DNA from: Firmicutes bacterium ADurb.Bin193
GTDB lineage: Bacteria > Bacillota > Clostridia > Monoglobales > Firm-18
Assembly (NCBI GenBank): GCA_002070105.1
Contig: MWCQ01000004.1
Location: 62,001 to 126,000, forward strand
Direction: 5' to 3'
DNA: 64,000 bases
Shown: one piece after another, positions 43,541 to 51,991 of the stretch
How positions within the stretch are numbered: the stretch's first letter is position 1
Layout of the letters: each line of letters starts with the position of its first letter
Notes under the pieces: generated by a model
The model's input: the letters and a program-made list of their open reading frames with translations, nothing else
Databases searched by the model: none
Told to the model about the DNA's origin: nothing
Translations under genes and position numbers: made by a program

Positions 43541-44884
43541 CTAACCGATAATAATCTTTTCCTCCGGATTTCTTGTATTCGATTTGCTGACGCGTGCCAT
43601 TATCGCCATTGCGAGTGTCAGGCTTCCCACACGCCCGCTATACATCAACAGTATTATGATTATCCGTGACATTGTATTTAATTCGCGTGTTATACCCGTA
43701 GATAAACCGACCGTACCTATTGCCGAAAGAACCTCAAAGGCCGCATCCTTAATGGGCAGTCCCTGGGTAGTGATAAGCAAAAACACGCCTAAAATCGTCA
43801 GAAAAATGTATATGGTCGCACTGCAGTAAGACCGCTTTAATATGCTGGCATCCAATCTTCTGTGAAAAATATTTATGTCATCATTATTTCTGATGTAGGA
43901 TATGGTTGCAAGCAGTATAACCATTACGGTAGTCGTTTTAATTCCGCCGCCGGTGGAACCGGGGGATGCGCCGATTAGCATCAGAAGCATTGACAAAACC
44001 GAACCGCCCTCGGAAAGCGAGGCGGTATCCACCGTGTTAAAGCCGGCTGTTCTCGGCGTAATCGACCCGAAGAGCGACACCATTACCTTGTCCGTAAAAC
44101 TCATTCCCGCAAGAGTATTGCCGGACTCCATTATATAAAACAGTATTGCGCCGGCAAAAATTAAAGCCGCTGTCGACAGCAGTACAATCTTGGTATGAAG
44201 CTTATAGTAGGCATAACGGAGCCTGTGCTCCATAACATCATTCCAGACCACAAAACCAAGACCGCCGATTACAATCAGCGCCATTATCGTCAGATTGACC
44301 AATATATCGCTTCGATAGGGTATAAGCGAGGTATATGGGGCATATCTTCCCATCAGGTCAATCCCCGCATTGCAAAAGGCGGATATCGAATGAAATATCC
44401 CATAGTAAATACCTGTCAATACGCCCATCTGCGCACTAAAGCGAATCGCCAGCAGTATTGCGCCGATGCCTTCGAATATCACGGTACAAATTATTACCCG
44501 CCGAACAAGCCGCACGATGCCTCCTATTTGAAAGGCATTGACCGAATCAGCCAAAAGCCCGCGCTCCGCAAGACCGATTTTTCTTCGCGCCATCATTAAA
44601 AAGAGGGTCGCAACTGTCATAAAACCCAGGCCTCCGAGCTGTATAAGACATATAATTACAATCTGACCGAACAGACTGAATTGGGTGTAGGTATCAACCA
44701 CAACAAGCCCTGTTACACAGGTAGCGGTAGTGGAAGTAAACAAAGCATCGATAAATGAAAGCGAATTTCCGTCCTTGCTTGCAATGGGCAACGCTAAAAA
44801 AATCGCGCCCAACAGTATAATGCCCGCAAAGCATATTGCAATTATTTGTATAAAGTTAATTCTTATTCTTTTAAGCAGCAACAT
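43541..44884 (-). CDS. ktrB: Potassium transporter KtrB/TrkH-type channel subunit
   Basis: A 447-residue membrane protein with the four-fold M1-P-M2 architecture. Selectivity-filter loops include TSTTATCVTGLVVVD, SISAFCNAGIDL, SITPRTAGFNTVD and SAIGTVGLSTGIT, each with the central Gly. It takes up potassium (sodium-assisted in Ktr systems) and partners with the RCK protein encoded 11 bases downstream. ATG at 44884. This explains potassium supply in an organism whose pyrophosphatase is predicted not to need potassium. Confidence 0.93.
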   Translation of the reverse strand: MLLLKRIRINFIQIIAICFAGIILLGAIFLALPIASKDGNSLSFIDALFTSTTATCVTGLVVVDTYTQFSLFGQIVIICLIQLGGLGFMTVATLFLMMARRKIGLAERGLLADSVNAFQIGGIVRLVRRVIICTVIFEGIGAILLAIRFSAQMGVLTGIYYGIFHSISAFCNAGIDLMGRYAPYTSLIPYRSDILVNLTIMALIVIGGLGFVVWNDVMEHRLRYAYYKLHTKIVLLSTAALIFAGAILFYIMESGNTLAGMSFTDKVMVSLFGSITPRTAGFNTVDTASLSEGGSVLSMLLMLIGASPGSTGGGIKTTTVMVILLATISYIRNNDDINIFHRRLDASILKRSYCSATIYIFLTILGVFLLITTQGLPIKDAAFEVLSAIGTVGLSTGITRELNTMSRIIIILLMYSGRVGSLTLAMAIMARVSKSNTRNPEEKIIIG

Positions 44885-44949
44885 ATAAAAATCGTCCTCT
44901 CAAACACACATGAATCCGATTGTTATGCAAAAATATATTCCAAAAAGCG

Positions 44950-44976
44950 AAAAAGGCTTAAAATCAAGCCTTTTTA
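44950..44976 (-). terminator. Terminator downstream of tRNA-Gln
   Basis: AAAAAGGCTT and AAGCCTTTTT form a stem with A-run and T-run. A second small stem ATCAAC/GTTGAT (44979-44994) sits between it and the tRNA 3' end. Confidence 0.8.
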
Positions 44977-44999
44977 GTATCAACATAGCGTTGATGTTG

Positions 45000-45073
45000 T
45001 GGTTGCCGGACTAGGATTTGAACCCAGACAAACAGAGTCAGAGTCTGTCGTGCTACCCTTACACAATCCGGCA
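45000..45073 (-). tRNA. tRNA-Gln (anticodon CUG)
   Basis: On the minus strand the acceptor stem TGCCGGA/TCCGGCA is perfect and is followed by discriminator A and an encoded CCA (45002-45000). The anticodon stem ACAGA/TCTGT holds the loop CTCTGAC, giving anticodon CTG, which reads CAG. The T arm CTGGG-TTCAAAT-CCTAG and a short D arm GTG/CAC are present. A consensus promoter lies upstream and a terminator downstream, so it is a single-gene transcript. Confidence 0.95.
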
Positions 45074-45155
45074 GTATTGAATTTTTCTTTTGTTTCTAAG
45101 GCAATTAAACCTCCAACTCAATTATTAAAGTATTATTCCCACCCACTGCGAAAAG

Positions 45156-45184
45156 ATTATAACTCTTTTTTTCCGAAATGTCAA
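45156..45184 (-). promoter_or_regulatory. Consensus sigma-A promoter of tRNA-Gln
   Basis: On the minus strand TTGACA (45184-45179) and TATAAT (45161-45156) are 17 bases apart, a perfect match, about 75 bases upstream of the mature tRNA. Confidence 0.8.
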
Positions 45185-45220
45185 CTGTTTATTATAAGTT
45201 TTCGTATTTTTTAATTCCAA

Positions 45221-45249
45221 TTGAATTTTGGTATAAAATCATATATAAT
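45221..45249 (+). promoter_or_regulatory. Sigma-A promoter of the M24 peptidase gene
   Basis: TTGAAT (45221-45226) and TATAAT (45244-45249) are separated by 17 bases, about 60 bases before the ATG. Confidence 0.65.
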
Positions 45250-45315
45250 ATGTCCATATTATAAACCTCTTGCGAAATCAATCTCAAAAGGTTTAACAAG
45301 ATTCGGAGGTATGAA

Positions 45316-46491
45316 ATGGTAACAAAGCAGGAACTTGAAAACAGGCTAAGCGCGCTTTGCTCCGCACTCGGCAACGATTGGGACACCGCCTTTATAATCA
45401 ATAAAATTAACCAGTACTATCTTACGGGGACCATGCAGGACGGGCTTTTGGTGATAAAAAAGGACGGCACCGCAGCGTATTTCGTCCGAAGAAGTTTTGA
45501 GCGGGCAAGGGATGAAAGCCCCTTAGACAGCATCTACCCGATGTCGAGCTACAAGGATGCGGCGGCGATTATAGGCGGGGACTGCAAAACTACATATATT
45601 GAAGCAGAAACCATGACAATAGGTGCTCAAAAGAGGCTTGAAAAATACTTCTCATTCGATCGGCTGCTCCCGATTGAAAAAAGCATTATGAGCGTGCGCT
45701 CCGTAAAAAGCCCGTATGAAACAGAGCTTTTGGAGCACACGGGAAGACTTCACAACGACTTTCTTGTTAACATAGTACCCTCGTATTTAGAGGAGGGTAT
45801 AAGCGAGGCGGAGCTTACGGGAAGGCTTTATCGAGCCCTGTTAACCCACGGGCATCAGGGGGTTGTGCGTTTCGGGATGTTTCAGACCGAGATGCCCTTC
45901 GGGCAGATAGGTTTCGGCGAAAACTCGCTTTACCCCACAAGCTTTGACGGTCCGGGGGGTATGAAGGGAATGAGCGCCGCCGTGCCCACAGTCGGAAGTC
46001 GCGAGCGTTTATTGAGAAAAGGGGATTTGGTTTTTATCGACTTTGCCTACGGCGTTGAGGGCTATCACACCGACAAGTCGCAGGTGTATATGTTCGGCGC
46101 AAAGCCGTCCGCCGAAGTTGAGACCGCACACCGAAGGTGTATTAATGTGCAAAAACAAACCGCATCTTTTTTGAAGGCGGGGAGTATTCCTTCGGACATA
46201 TACAACAAGGTTATGGAAGGGCTTGACGATAATTTCAAAGAAAATTTTATGGGCTTCAAAAACAGACAGGCTAAATTTTTAGGTCACGGAGTGGGGCTTC
46301 AGGTTGACGAAACGCCTGTAATCGCAAACGGCTTTAACGAACCTCTTACCGAAAACACCGTAATAGCGTTGGAGCCGAAAAAGGGCATTGAGGGAATAGG
46401 TATGGTGGGCGTTGAGGATACATATATCGTAACAAAGGACGGCGGAAGGTGCATAACGGGCGGCGGTTGCGACATAATAGTGAAGCTGTGA
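45316..46491 (+). CDS. M24-family metallopeptidase (Xaa-Pro aminopeptidase-like)
   Basis: A 391-residue peptidase. An N-terminal creatinase-like domain (about 1-145) is followed by the pita-bread catalytic domain. Likely metal ligands are the Asp pair in FIDFAYGVEGYHTDKSQ, His in LGHGVGLQVDE, Glu in VIALEPK and Glu in VGVEDTYIV, so the dimetal site is complete. It probably removes N-terminal residues preceding proline; the exact substrate is unknown. CGGAGG precedes the ATG. The uroporphyrinogen-decarboxylase-like gene follows after 50 bases. Confidence 0.9.
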   Translation: MVTKQELENRLSALCSALGNDWDTAFIINKINQYYLTGTMQDGLLVIKKDGTAAYFVRRSFERARDESPLDSIYPMSSYKDAAAIIGGDCKTTYIEAETMTIGAQKRLEKYFSFDRLLPIEKSIMSVRSVKSPYETELLEHTGRLHNDFLVNIVPSYLEEGISEAELTGRLYRALLTHGHQGVVRFGMFQTEMPFGQIGFGENSLYPTSFDGPGGMKGMSAAVPTVGSRERLLRKGDLVFIDFAYGVEGYHTDKSQVYMFGAKPSAEVETAHRRCINVQKQTASFLKAGSIPSDIYNKVMEGLDDNFKENFMGFKNRQAKFLGHGVGLQVDETPVIANGFNEPLTENTVIALEPKKGIEGIGMVGVEDTYIVTKDGGRCITGGGCDIIVKL

Positions 46492-46541
46492 CCTTGGGCA
46501 TTATCTGCCTTAACAAATCTTTACAAAAGGAAGTATCTTAA

Positions 46542-47636
46542 ATGTATGAAATGGATGTAAAAGCTTTTTGGGAAGAAAACAGCAAGTGTTTTGAGCCGTT
46601 TTCGACAAACAAGCCCAGAGTTCCCATGAATTTTTGGCTTGACGACCATTTTTTGCTGGAGTACATGAAGCTGCCGTCCACACTTAAATATTACAATGAC
46701 GCGGCCTATCGCAGAGAGGTTAATACCCGTTTCAACGACGAGATGGAAAGGCTTTTGGGCAGGCGTTTTATAAACGAGGAAATCTATCCCGAAAAAGACC
46801 CCGTGCGTTTTGAGTGCATTATGGGGGCACATTGGGAGCTTTCGGAGGGCGGTACGCCGTGGCTTGAGACCGATGTGAAGGATATTGAGGATGTTAAGGC
46901 GCTTATTTATAAGTATAAAAAGCTGGATATGAAAAAAGCGGCTTTCCCCGAAGGGTGGCAGGAATCAAGAGAGCAGTATGAGAAGACAACGGGTAAAAAA
47001 CTGCGTTTAGGCGGGGGCGGCTCCAGAGGACCGGCAACAATGGCAACCAGTATTCTCGGCACGGAAAACACCTGTATTTTTATTATGGAAGAGCCGGAGA
47101 TAATGGACGAATTTTTTGCGTATTTGGCGCACAAGCTTATAGAATACCATAATGTGCTTATGGAAGCTACGGATAATACGGATAACAGAAATGGCTATAA
47201 CATAGCGGATGACAACTGTTATCTTTTCCCGCCCAAGCATTACGAAAGATTTTGCGCGCCTGTTTTGGAAAAACTGTTTAAGGAATTTTCTCCGAAGCCA
47301 TGTCACAAAAGGCGTCAGCATTCCGACAGCGATATGGGCCATTTAATGGGTATACTGAACGACCTTGGCGTAAACACCGTTAATTTCGGCCCCAATATTC
47401 ATCCGGGCGACATAAGAAAAGCAATGCCAAAGGCGGTAATCGAGGGCCAGATGCCCCCGTTTACTTTAAGAAACAGCGGGCCTGATGAAATCATAAATAT
47501 TGTAAAGCGTGATATTGAAGCCGTGGGCGGTGACGGCGGCCTTGTGGAGTGTACCGCCGGAAGTGTTGCGGGCGGAACGCCGATAGAAAACATCTTGGTA
47601 TATATGTGGGCGGTAGAACAATACGGAAGGTATTAA
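46542..47636 (+). CDS. Uroporphyrinogen decarboxylase-superfamily protein (not classical HemE)
   Basis: A 364-residue TIM-barrel protein of the URO-D superfamily. The barrel end HPGDIRKAMPKAVIEGQMPP and the C-terminal GGLVECTAGSVAGGTPIENI are recognisable. It lacks the N-terminal Arg motif of true HemE. Cys254/His255 (KPCHKRR) and Cys337 (VECTAG) could form a zinc site like that of corrinoid methyltransferases such as MtaA. It is 12 bases upstream of the GH78 rhamnosidase gene and clearly cotranscribed. A methyltransfer role on a glycoside-derived compound is speculation. Confidence 0.75.
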   Translation: MYEMDVKAFWEENSKCFEPFSTNKPRVPMNFWLDDHFLLEYMKLPSTLKYYNDAAYRREVNTRFNDEMERLLGRRFINEEIYPEKDPVRFECIMGAHWELSEGGTPWLETDVKDIEDVKALIYKYKKLDMKKAAFPEGWQESREQYEKTTGKKLRLGGGGSRGPATMATSILGTENTCIFIMEEPEIMDEFFAYLAHKLIEYHNVLMEATDNTDNRNGYNIADDNCYLFPPKHYERFCAPVLEKLFKEFSPKPCHKRRQHSDSDMGHLMGILNDLGVNTVNFGPNIHPGDIRKAMPKAVIEGQMPPFTLRNSGPDEIINIVKRDIEAVGGDGGLVECTAGSVAGGTPIENILVYMWAVEQYGRY

Positions 47637-47648
47637 GGAGAAATTACT

Positions 47649-50492
47649 ATGGATTGGCATGCAAAATGGATATGGGACAGCGGTGAGGAAAAGCCGAGAA
47701 ACAAATGGCTGTGCTTCAGGAGGAATGTAACGATTAACGAAAAGCCGCAAAGCGCCTGCCTGCATATTACGGCGGACAGCCGCTATGAATTGTATGTCAA
47801 CGGGGCAAGAATCGGCAACGGCCCTGTAAGAAGCTGGCCTTTTGAGCTTTCATACGATACATATAACCTTACGGATATGTTGACAACGGGCGTTAACTGT
47901 ATTGCTGTTTTCGTAACGCATTACGGAACCTCGACAATGCAGTACTGCCTCGGAAGAGGCGGCATGATAGCGCAGCTTGATTTGGTTTACGGTAGCGGAA
48001 GCAAACAGACGATCGGTACCGACCGAAGCTGGAAATGCAAGGAGCACGACGGATATCAAAGAAACTCGTTGCGCATCAGTCCGACGCAAGCGTGGATGGA
48101 GATTTTTAATGCGAATAACTCTTTGTGGGATTGGACTTTACCCTGCTATGACGATACGGCGTGGGAAAACAGCCGGGAAATCGGAGCGTGCGGTATTAAG
48201 CTGTGGGGTATGCCTGTTCCGAGGGATATTCCTTTTTTGAGGGACGAGCCCGTTTATCCGAAAATGGTTGAGGGAATGCGCATTGTAAAGCCTGTGGGCC
48301 AGGTCGTTTCCGTGGATATGCAGGAGATTTTCACCGGAGAGGTTGACGACAGGGTAAAAAAGAATATACTCGGATATTTTTGCACAGTTATCCGGTCGCC
48401 TGAGGATATGCGGGCTAAAATTCATTTCCCCATATTCAAATGGATGGGGATATTCGGGCGGTTCAAGCTGAACGGACAAGTGTACGAGCCCGATTCCGAG
48501 CCTTGCACGGTGGAGGTTTCGCTTCAAAAAGGCGATAATCTTTTTATAATGGATATAAGCGGCATTTACCGCGATATTCTTGTGCATATGTGTATCGAAG
48601 CCGAGGCGCCCGTAAGCTTTCGCTCGCCTCTCGGCGGAAACGGCGGGTTTATCTGTGTCGGGCCTTTTGAATGCAAACCGATTTTGCAGATCGGTGAAAA
48701 TATTGATTTTTCCGTTGATAAGGAAAACGCCGATTATAAAAAATTTTGGGATATAGAAAGCGAATACGAACTGAAAGATTTTGCCGATTACATAAAATAT
48801 GTACCCTCCGACCATGTATGCAGTGAAAATATTATGACAATTATGATCTGTCAAAATGTTATTTCCGCAAGCCCCGTATCTTATGATATGCAAAATATGA
48901 TTATCCCCAACGACAGCTTTAGCTTAATAGAGCCGCGTAGTGGCGGCGATACGGAAATAATCGTTGACATGGGCAGGGAGGTTTCGGGCTATATTGAATT
49001 TGATATAGATGCGCCAAAGGGGACGATTATAGATTTTTGCTTTACAGAGGCAATGCAGGGCGGCGAGCCCGAATATATGAATAAAATGTTTAACACCATG
49101 CGGTATGTAGCGCGTGAGGGCAGGCAAAGCTACCGCTCGGTGATAAGAAGGGGGTTTAGATATATAGTCATCGCCCTGCGCAATTATAACAGGGCTGTGC
49201 GCTTTTACCGCCTGCACACAAATCTCAATACATATCCCGTAGCCGAATTAGGAAGTTTCAAATGCTCAAACGGCAGGATGAACGAACTGTGGGAGATGTC
49301 CAAGCACACCACACGCCTATGTATGGAGGACACCTTTGTAGACTGCCCCTCATACGAGCAGAATTTCTGGCTTGGGGACACAAGAACGGAATCCCTGGCT
49401 AATTATTACGCCTTCGGCGCTTATGATATTGTCAAACGCTGTTTAAAGCTTGCGCCAAAATCCCTTTTCAGGAGCAAATTGCCCGAATCACAGGGACCGG
49501 GGGCTTTCAGAAATATTTTACCCGCATGGTCATTCTTATGGATAATGGCGTGCAGGGAATATTATGAATATACAGGCGACAAGGAATTGTTGGCGGAAGT
49601 GTTCCCGCACCTTATGGTTACTGCCGAAAACTGCCGCAATTATTATATTAATGAACAGGGCTTATTCCAAATCAATGCATGGAACCTTCTTGAGTGGGCA
49701 AAAATGGACACCCCCGGAGCGGGTGTGATATCACATCAGAATATGGAGCTGTATAAGGCTTTGACGGATATTGCGTACATAGCCGAACAGCTTAATAAGA
49801 ATACCGAAAAAATATGGCTTACGGATTTTGCAAACAAGCTCAAAAAGGCAATAAACAAATACTTGTGGGATGAAGATAAGGGCCTGTACTTTGACTGCAT
49901 TCATTCAAACGGAGAAAAATCAAAAATATACAGTATTCAGACCAATATCATGGCGTATTTGTGCGATTGTATCGATGAAACACGGACAGAGCGCGTTGAA
50001 AAATACATCACTGATTTATCCGAGGGGAAAGCATGGATAGGAAGCCCTTTTATGACATTCTTTCATTTGGAAGCCTTATTTAAGGCGGGTGTTGCGGGTG
50101 AGGCCATATTAAATTATATGGATGACTGCTGGGATGAAATGCTGCGCGAGGATGCGACCACCTGTTGGGAAACATTTAAAAATACGAGAAGCCGCTGCCA
50201 TGCATGGTCAGCCGCACCGGCATATATTCTGAGCGCATTCGTATTGGGCATAAGGCCAGCCAAACCGGGTTGCAGCGAAGTAATGGTTGATTTTGATACA
50301 AGCGGTCTTAGTTGGGCAAGAGGCTCAATTCCGACGCCTTTGGGAAGAATCGATATTAACTGGGAGGTAAAGAATCAAAGCATAACCGTAAATATCCGCG
50401 GACCCGAAAATATCCGTTACATAATCGGGAATAAAGTGAAAATACATAACAACACAAAAATATTGATAAACGGGCAGGAGATAGCCGTCTAA
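47649..50492 (+). CDS. Alpha-L-rhamnosidase, glycoside hydrolase family 78
   Basis: A 947-residue enzyme releasing terminal L-rhamnose. N-terminal beta domains (WHAKWIW, SRYELYVNGARIGNGPVRSWP) precede the (alpha/alpha)6 catalytic barrel from about residue 540. The catalytic motif VDCPSYEQNFWLGDTRTES has Asp565 and Glu570, the latter the likely general acid. Glu841 in TTCWETFK is the likely base. No signal peptide, so substrates are probably imported short oligosaccharides or glycosides. Supplies rhamnose for the rhaA pathway elsewhere in the window. Cotranscribed with the URO-D-like gene. Confidence 0.92.
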   Translation: MDWHAKWIWDSGEEKPRNKWLCFRRNVTINEKPQSACLHITADSRYELYVNGARIGNGPVRSWPFELSYDTYNLTDMLTTGVNCIAVFVTHYGTSTMQYCLGRGGMIAQLDLVYGSGSKQTIGTDRSWKCKEHDGYQRNSLRISPTQAWMEIFNANNSLWDWTLPCYDDTAWENSREIGACGIKLWGMPVPRDIPFLRDEPVYPKMVEGMRIVKPVGQVVSVDMQEIFTGEVDDRVKKNILGYFCTVIRSPEDMRAKIHFPIFKWMGIFGRFKLNGQVYEPDSEPCTVEVSLQKGDNLFIMDISGIYRDILVHMCIEAEAPVSFRSPLGGNGGFICVGPFECKPILQIGENIDFSVDKENADYKKFWDIESEYELKDFADYIKYVPSDHVCSENIMTIMICQNVISASPVSYDMQNMIIPNDSFSLIEPRSGGDTEIIVDMGREVSGYIEFDIDAPKGTIIDFCFTEAMQGGEPEYMNKMFNTMRYVAREGRQSYRSVIRRGFRYIVIALRNYNRAVRFYRLHTNLNTYPVAELGSFKCSNGRMNELWEMSKHTTRLCMEDTFVDCPSYEQNFWLGDTRTESLANYYAFGAYDIVKRCLKLAPKSLFRSKLPESQGPGAFRNILPAWSFLWIMACREYYEYTGDKELLAEVFPHLMVTAENCRNYYINEQGLFQINAWNLLEWAKMDTPGAGVISHQNMELYKALTDIAYIAEQLNKNTEKIWLTDFANKLKKAINKYLWDEDKGLYFDCIHSNGEKSKIYSIQTNIMAYLCDCIDETRTERVEKYITDLSEGKAWIGSPFMTFFHLEALFKAGVAGEAILNYMDDCWDEMLREDATTCWETFKNTRSRCHAWSAAPAYILSAFVLGIRPAKPGCSEVMVDFDTSGLSWARGSIPTPLGRIDINWEVKNQSITVNIRGPENIRYIIGNKVKIHNNTKILINGQEIAV

Positions 50493-50496
50493 ACAA

Positions 50497-50531
50497 ACGC
50501 CGTACAATCTAAAAGTCAGGTTGTATGGCGT
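50497..50531 (+). terminator. Hairpin after the rhamnosidase gene
   Basis: ACGCCGTACAA and TTGTATGGCGT pair around a 13-base loop with one G-T pair. No strong T-run follows, so termination efficiency is uncertain. Confidence 0.6.
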
Positions 50532-50664
50532 ATACTATTTTAGCCTGTTGTTGACAGCTTAGACGGTTTTTTCATCCCTTACTGCCGCGAAGGTTCGGAT
50601 TTTACCCCGTGTTACTACCATACCAATACTGTATAAAGCTTCCGTGAATGGTAAGAATCGTGCT

Positions 50665-50693
50665 TTGACATAGGTTGTCGGCTGTTGTATAAT
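50665..50693 (+). promoter_or_regulatory. Consensus sigma-A promoter of the cell-wall hydrolase gene
   Basis: TTGACA (50665-50670) and TATAAT (50688-50693) with a 17-base spacer, a perfect match, about 38 bases before the ATG. Confidence 0.8.
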
Positions 50694-50730
50694 CTACGCA
50701 GGAGGTTGTTTTTCTCAAGGGGGAGAAAGT

Positions 50731-51612
50731 ATGAGAAAGATAATCAGAATGCTAACAGCCGCATTAACCGCTTTAGCGCTTATAGCAGCGCCGTCCGCGG
50801 TTTTCGCGGCAGAGTACCCGATTGTAAAGCTGGGTAGCACGGGACCGGATGCGGCGGCGGTACAGAGCCTGCTCAACGACCATGGCTTTAACCTTACGGT
50901 TGACGGGAAAATCGGTTCGGCAAGCGTAGCCGCCATACGGGCGTTCCAAAGCGCAGCCGGCATTACACCCGACGGAATTGCGGGCGGAGCTACTCTTGAA
51001 AGGCTTACACTGACATTAAGGTACGGCTCAAGGGGGAGGGGTGTCCCCGCGCTTCAATACCTGCTTAAACAGAAGTGGGGATTTGGAGTAAGCATTGACG
51101 GTATTTTCGGTTACGGCACCGAGACGGCGGTTAAAAGCTTTCAGAGCAATGCGGGGATTGCAAGCGACGGAATAGTCGGACAGACGACATGGAAAAACCT
51201 GTTTTCATCCGCAACTCCGAAGCCGACACCGAAACCGACAGACAAGCCGTCACAAAAGGCCTCCGACATTGCAATAGCGAAAGCGAAATCCCTGTTAGGC
51301 TCAACCGCATACTATGGATATTGCCAAAGATTTGTCCGCATATCCTTTGAAGCGGCCGGAATAATGGGGTACGCATCAACAGCCAATGAGGCATGGAGCA
51401 AGTGGGGTGTATCCACCTCATCCAATAACATTCCCAAGGGCGCAATAGTGTATTTTAATACCTCGTCAAGCGGCCATGCGGGAATTTATATGGGAGACGG
51501 AAATGTAATACATGCGGTTCAAACCGTAAAAATTGAATCCTTTGAGGCGCTAAAGGCGAAATACGGCTATAAAGGCTGGGGATATCAGGGCGGTGTAAAT
51601 CCGAACCTGTAA
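50731..51612 (+). CDS. Secreted cell-wall hydrolase with two peptidoglycan-binding domains
   Basis: A 293-residue exported protein. A signal peptide (about 1-27, ending SAVFA-A) is followed by two PG_binding_1 domains: LGSTGPDAAAVQSLLNDHG and YGSRGRGVPALQYLLKQKWG begin each. A Pro/Thr/Lys linker (TPKPTPKPTDKPSQK) leads to an NlpC/P60- or CHAP-like cysteine peptidase domain with Cys in YYGYCQRFVR and His in SSGHAGIYMGDG. It likely cleaves peptide stems in peptidoglycan. GGGGGAG precedes the ATG. In a spore former it could act in vegetative growth or cortex lysis; not resolvable here. Confidence 0.9.
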   Translation: MRKIIRMLTAALTALALIAAPSAVFAAEYPIVKLGSTGPDAAAVQSLLNDHGFNLTVDGKIGSASVAAIRAFQSAAGITPDGIAGGATLERLTLTLRYGSRGRGVPALQYLLKQKWGFGVSIDGIFGYGTETAVKSFQSNAGIASDGIVGQTTWKNLFSSATPKPTPKPTDKPSQKASDIAIAKAKSLLGSTAYYGYCQRFVRISFEAAGIMGYASTANEAWSKWGVSTSSNNIPKGAIVYFNTSSSGHAGIYMGDGNVIHAVQTVKIESFEALKAKYGYKGWGYQGGVNPNL

Positions 51613-51633
51613 GAAAAGCACTTAAAATAGTTT

Positions 51634-51672
51634 AAAAAACCGCTTCGGGCAATAGTGTCCGAAGCGGTTTTT
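51634..51672 (+). terminator. Terminator after the cell-wall hydrolase gene
   Basis: AAAAAACCGCTTCGG and CCGAAGCGGTTTTTT form a perfect 15-base stem around a 9-base loop. Functional in both directions. Confidence 0.9.
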
Positions 51673-51991
51673 TCCTTTCTGAACTTAAGGTTTAAATTTA
51701 ACAAACAGCACGCCGAGGTCGTCGTGCCCTACAATCCTGTTCGGCTTGGCTTATCCGGTCCAATCAATATTTTCGCTGTATTTTAATATAAAATATATGT
51801 AAATTTTTATAGACATTAAAAAATTTTTATGATAAAATAAATGCAAATTAAGGAAATAAAATCCAATAGGCTTTATAGAGTTATATTTATTGAATTGATT
51901 GAAGAAAATTATAATAATCTCGTAAATTGTATAGCGACAGTGTTGTTTCGGTGAAAATAAAAACTTTAAAAACAGAGGATGTGGATGCCGT
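51673..51991. other. Intergenic region with a possible gene remnant
   Basis: No intact gene in about 320 bases. The first ~100 bases hold a minus-strand coding-like fragment; the rest is AT-rich sequence upstream of the LRR gene with no clear consensus promoter. Confidence 0.5.
51685..51786 (-). pseudogene. Possible 3' remnant of a lost gene
   Basis: The minus-strand frame ending at the TAA 51687-51685 reads KPNRIVGHDDLGVLFVKFKP before the stop. Upstream in the same frame, interrupted by one stop at 51753-51751, it reads KYSENIDWTG. The composition is GC-rich and protein-like, unlike the AT-rich flank. I do not recognise the family. Confidence 0.3.
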
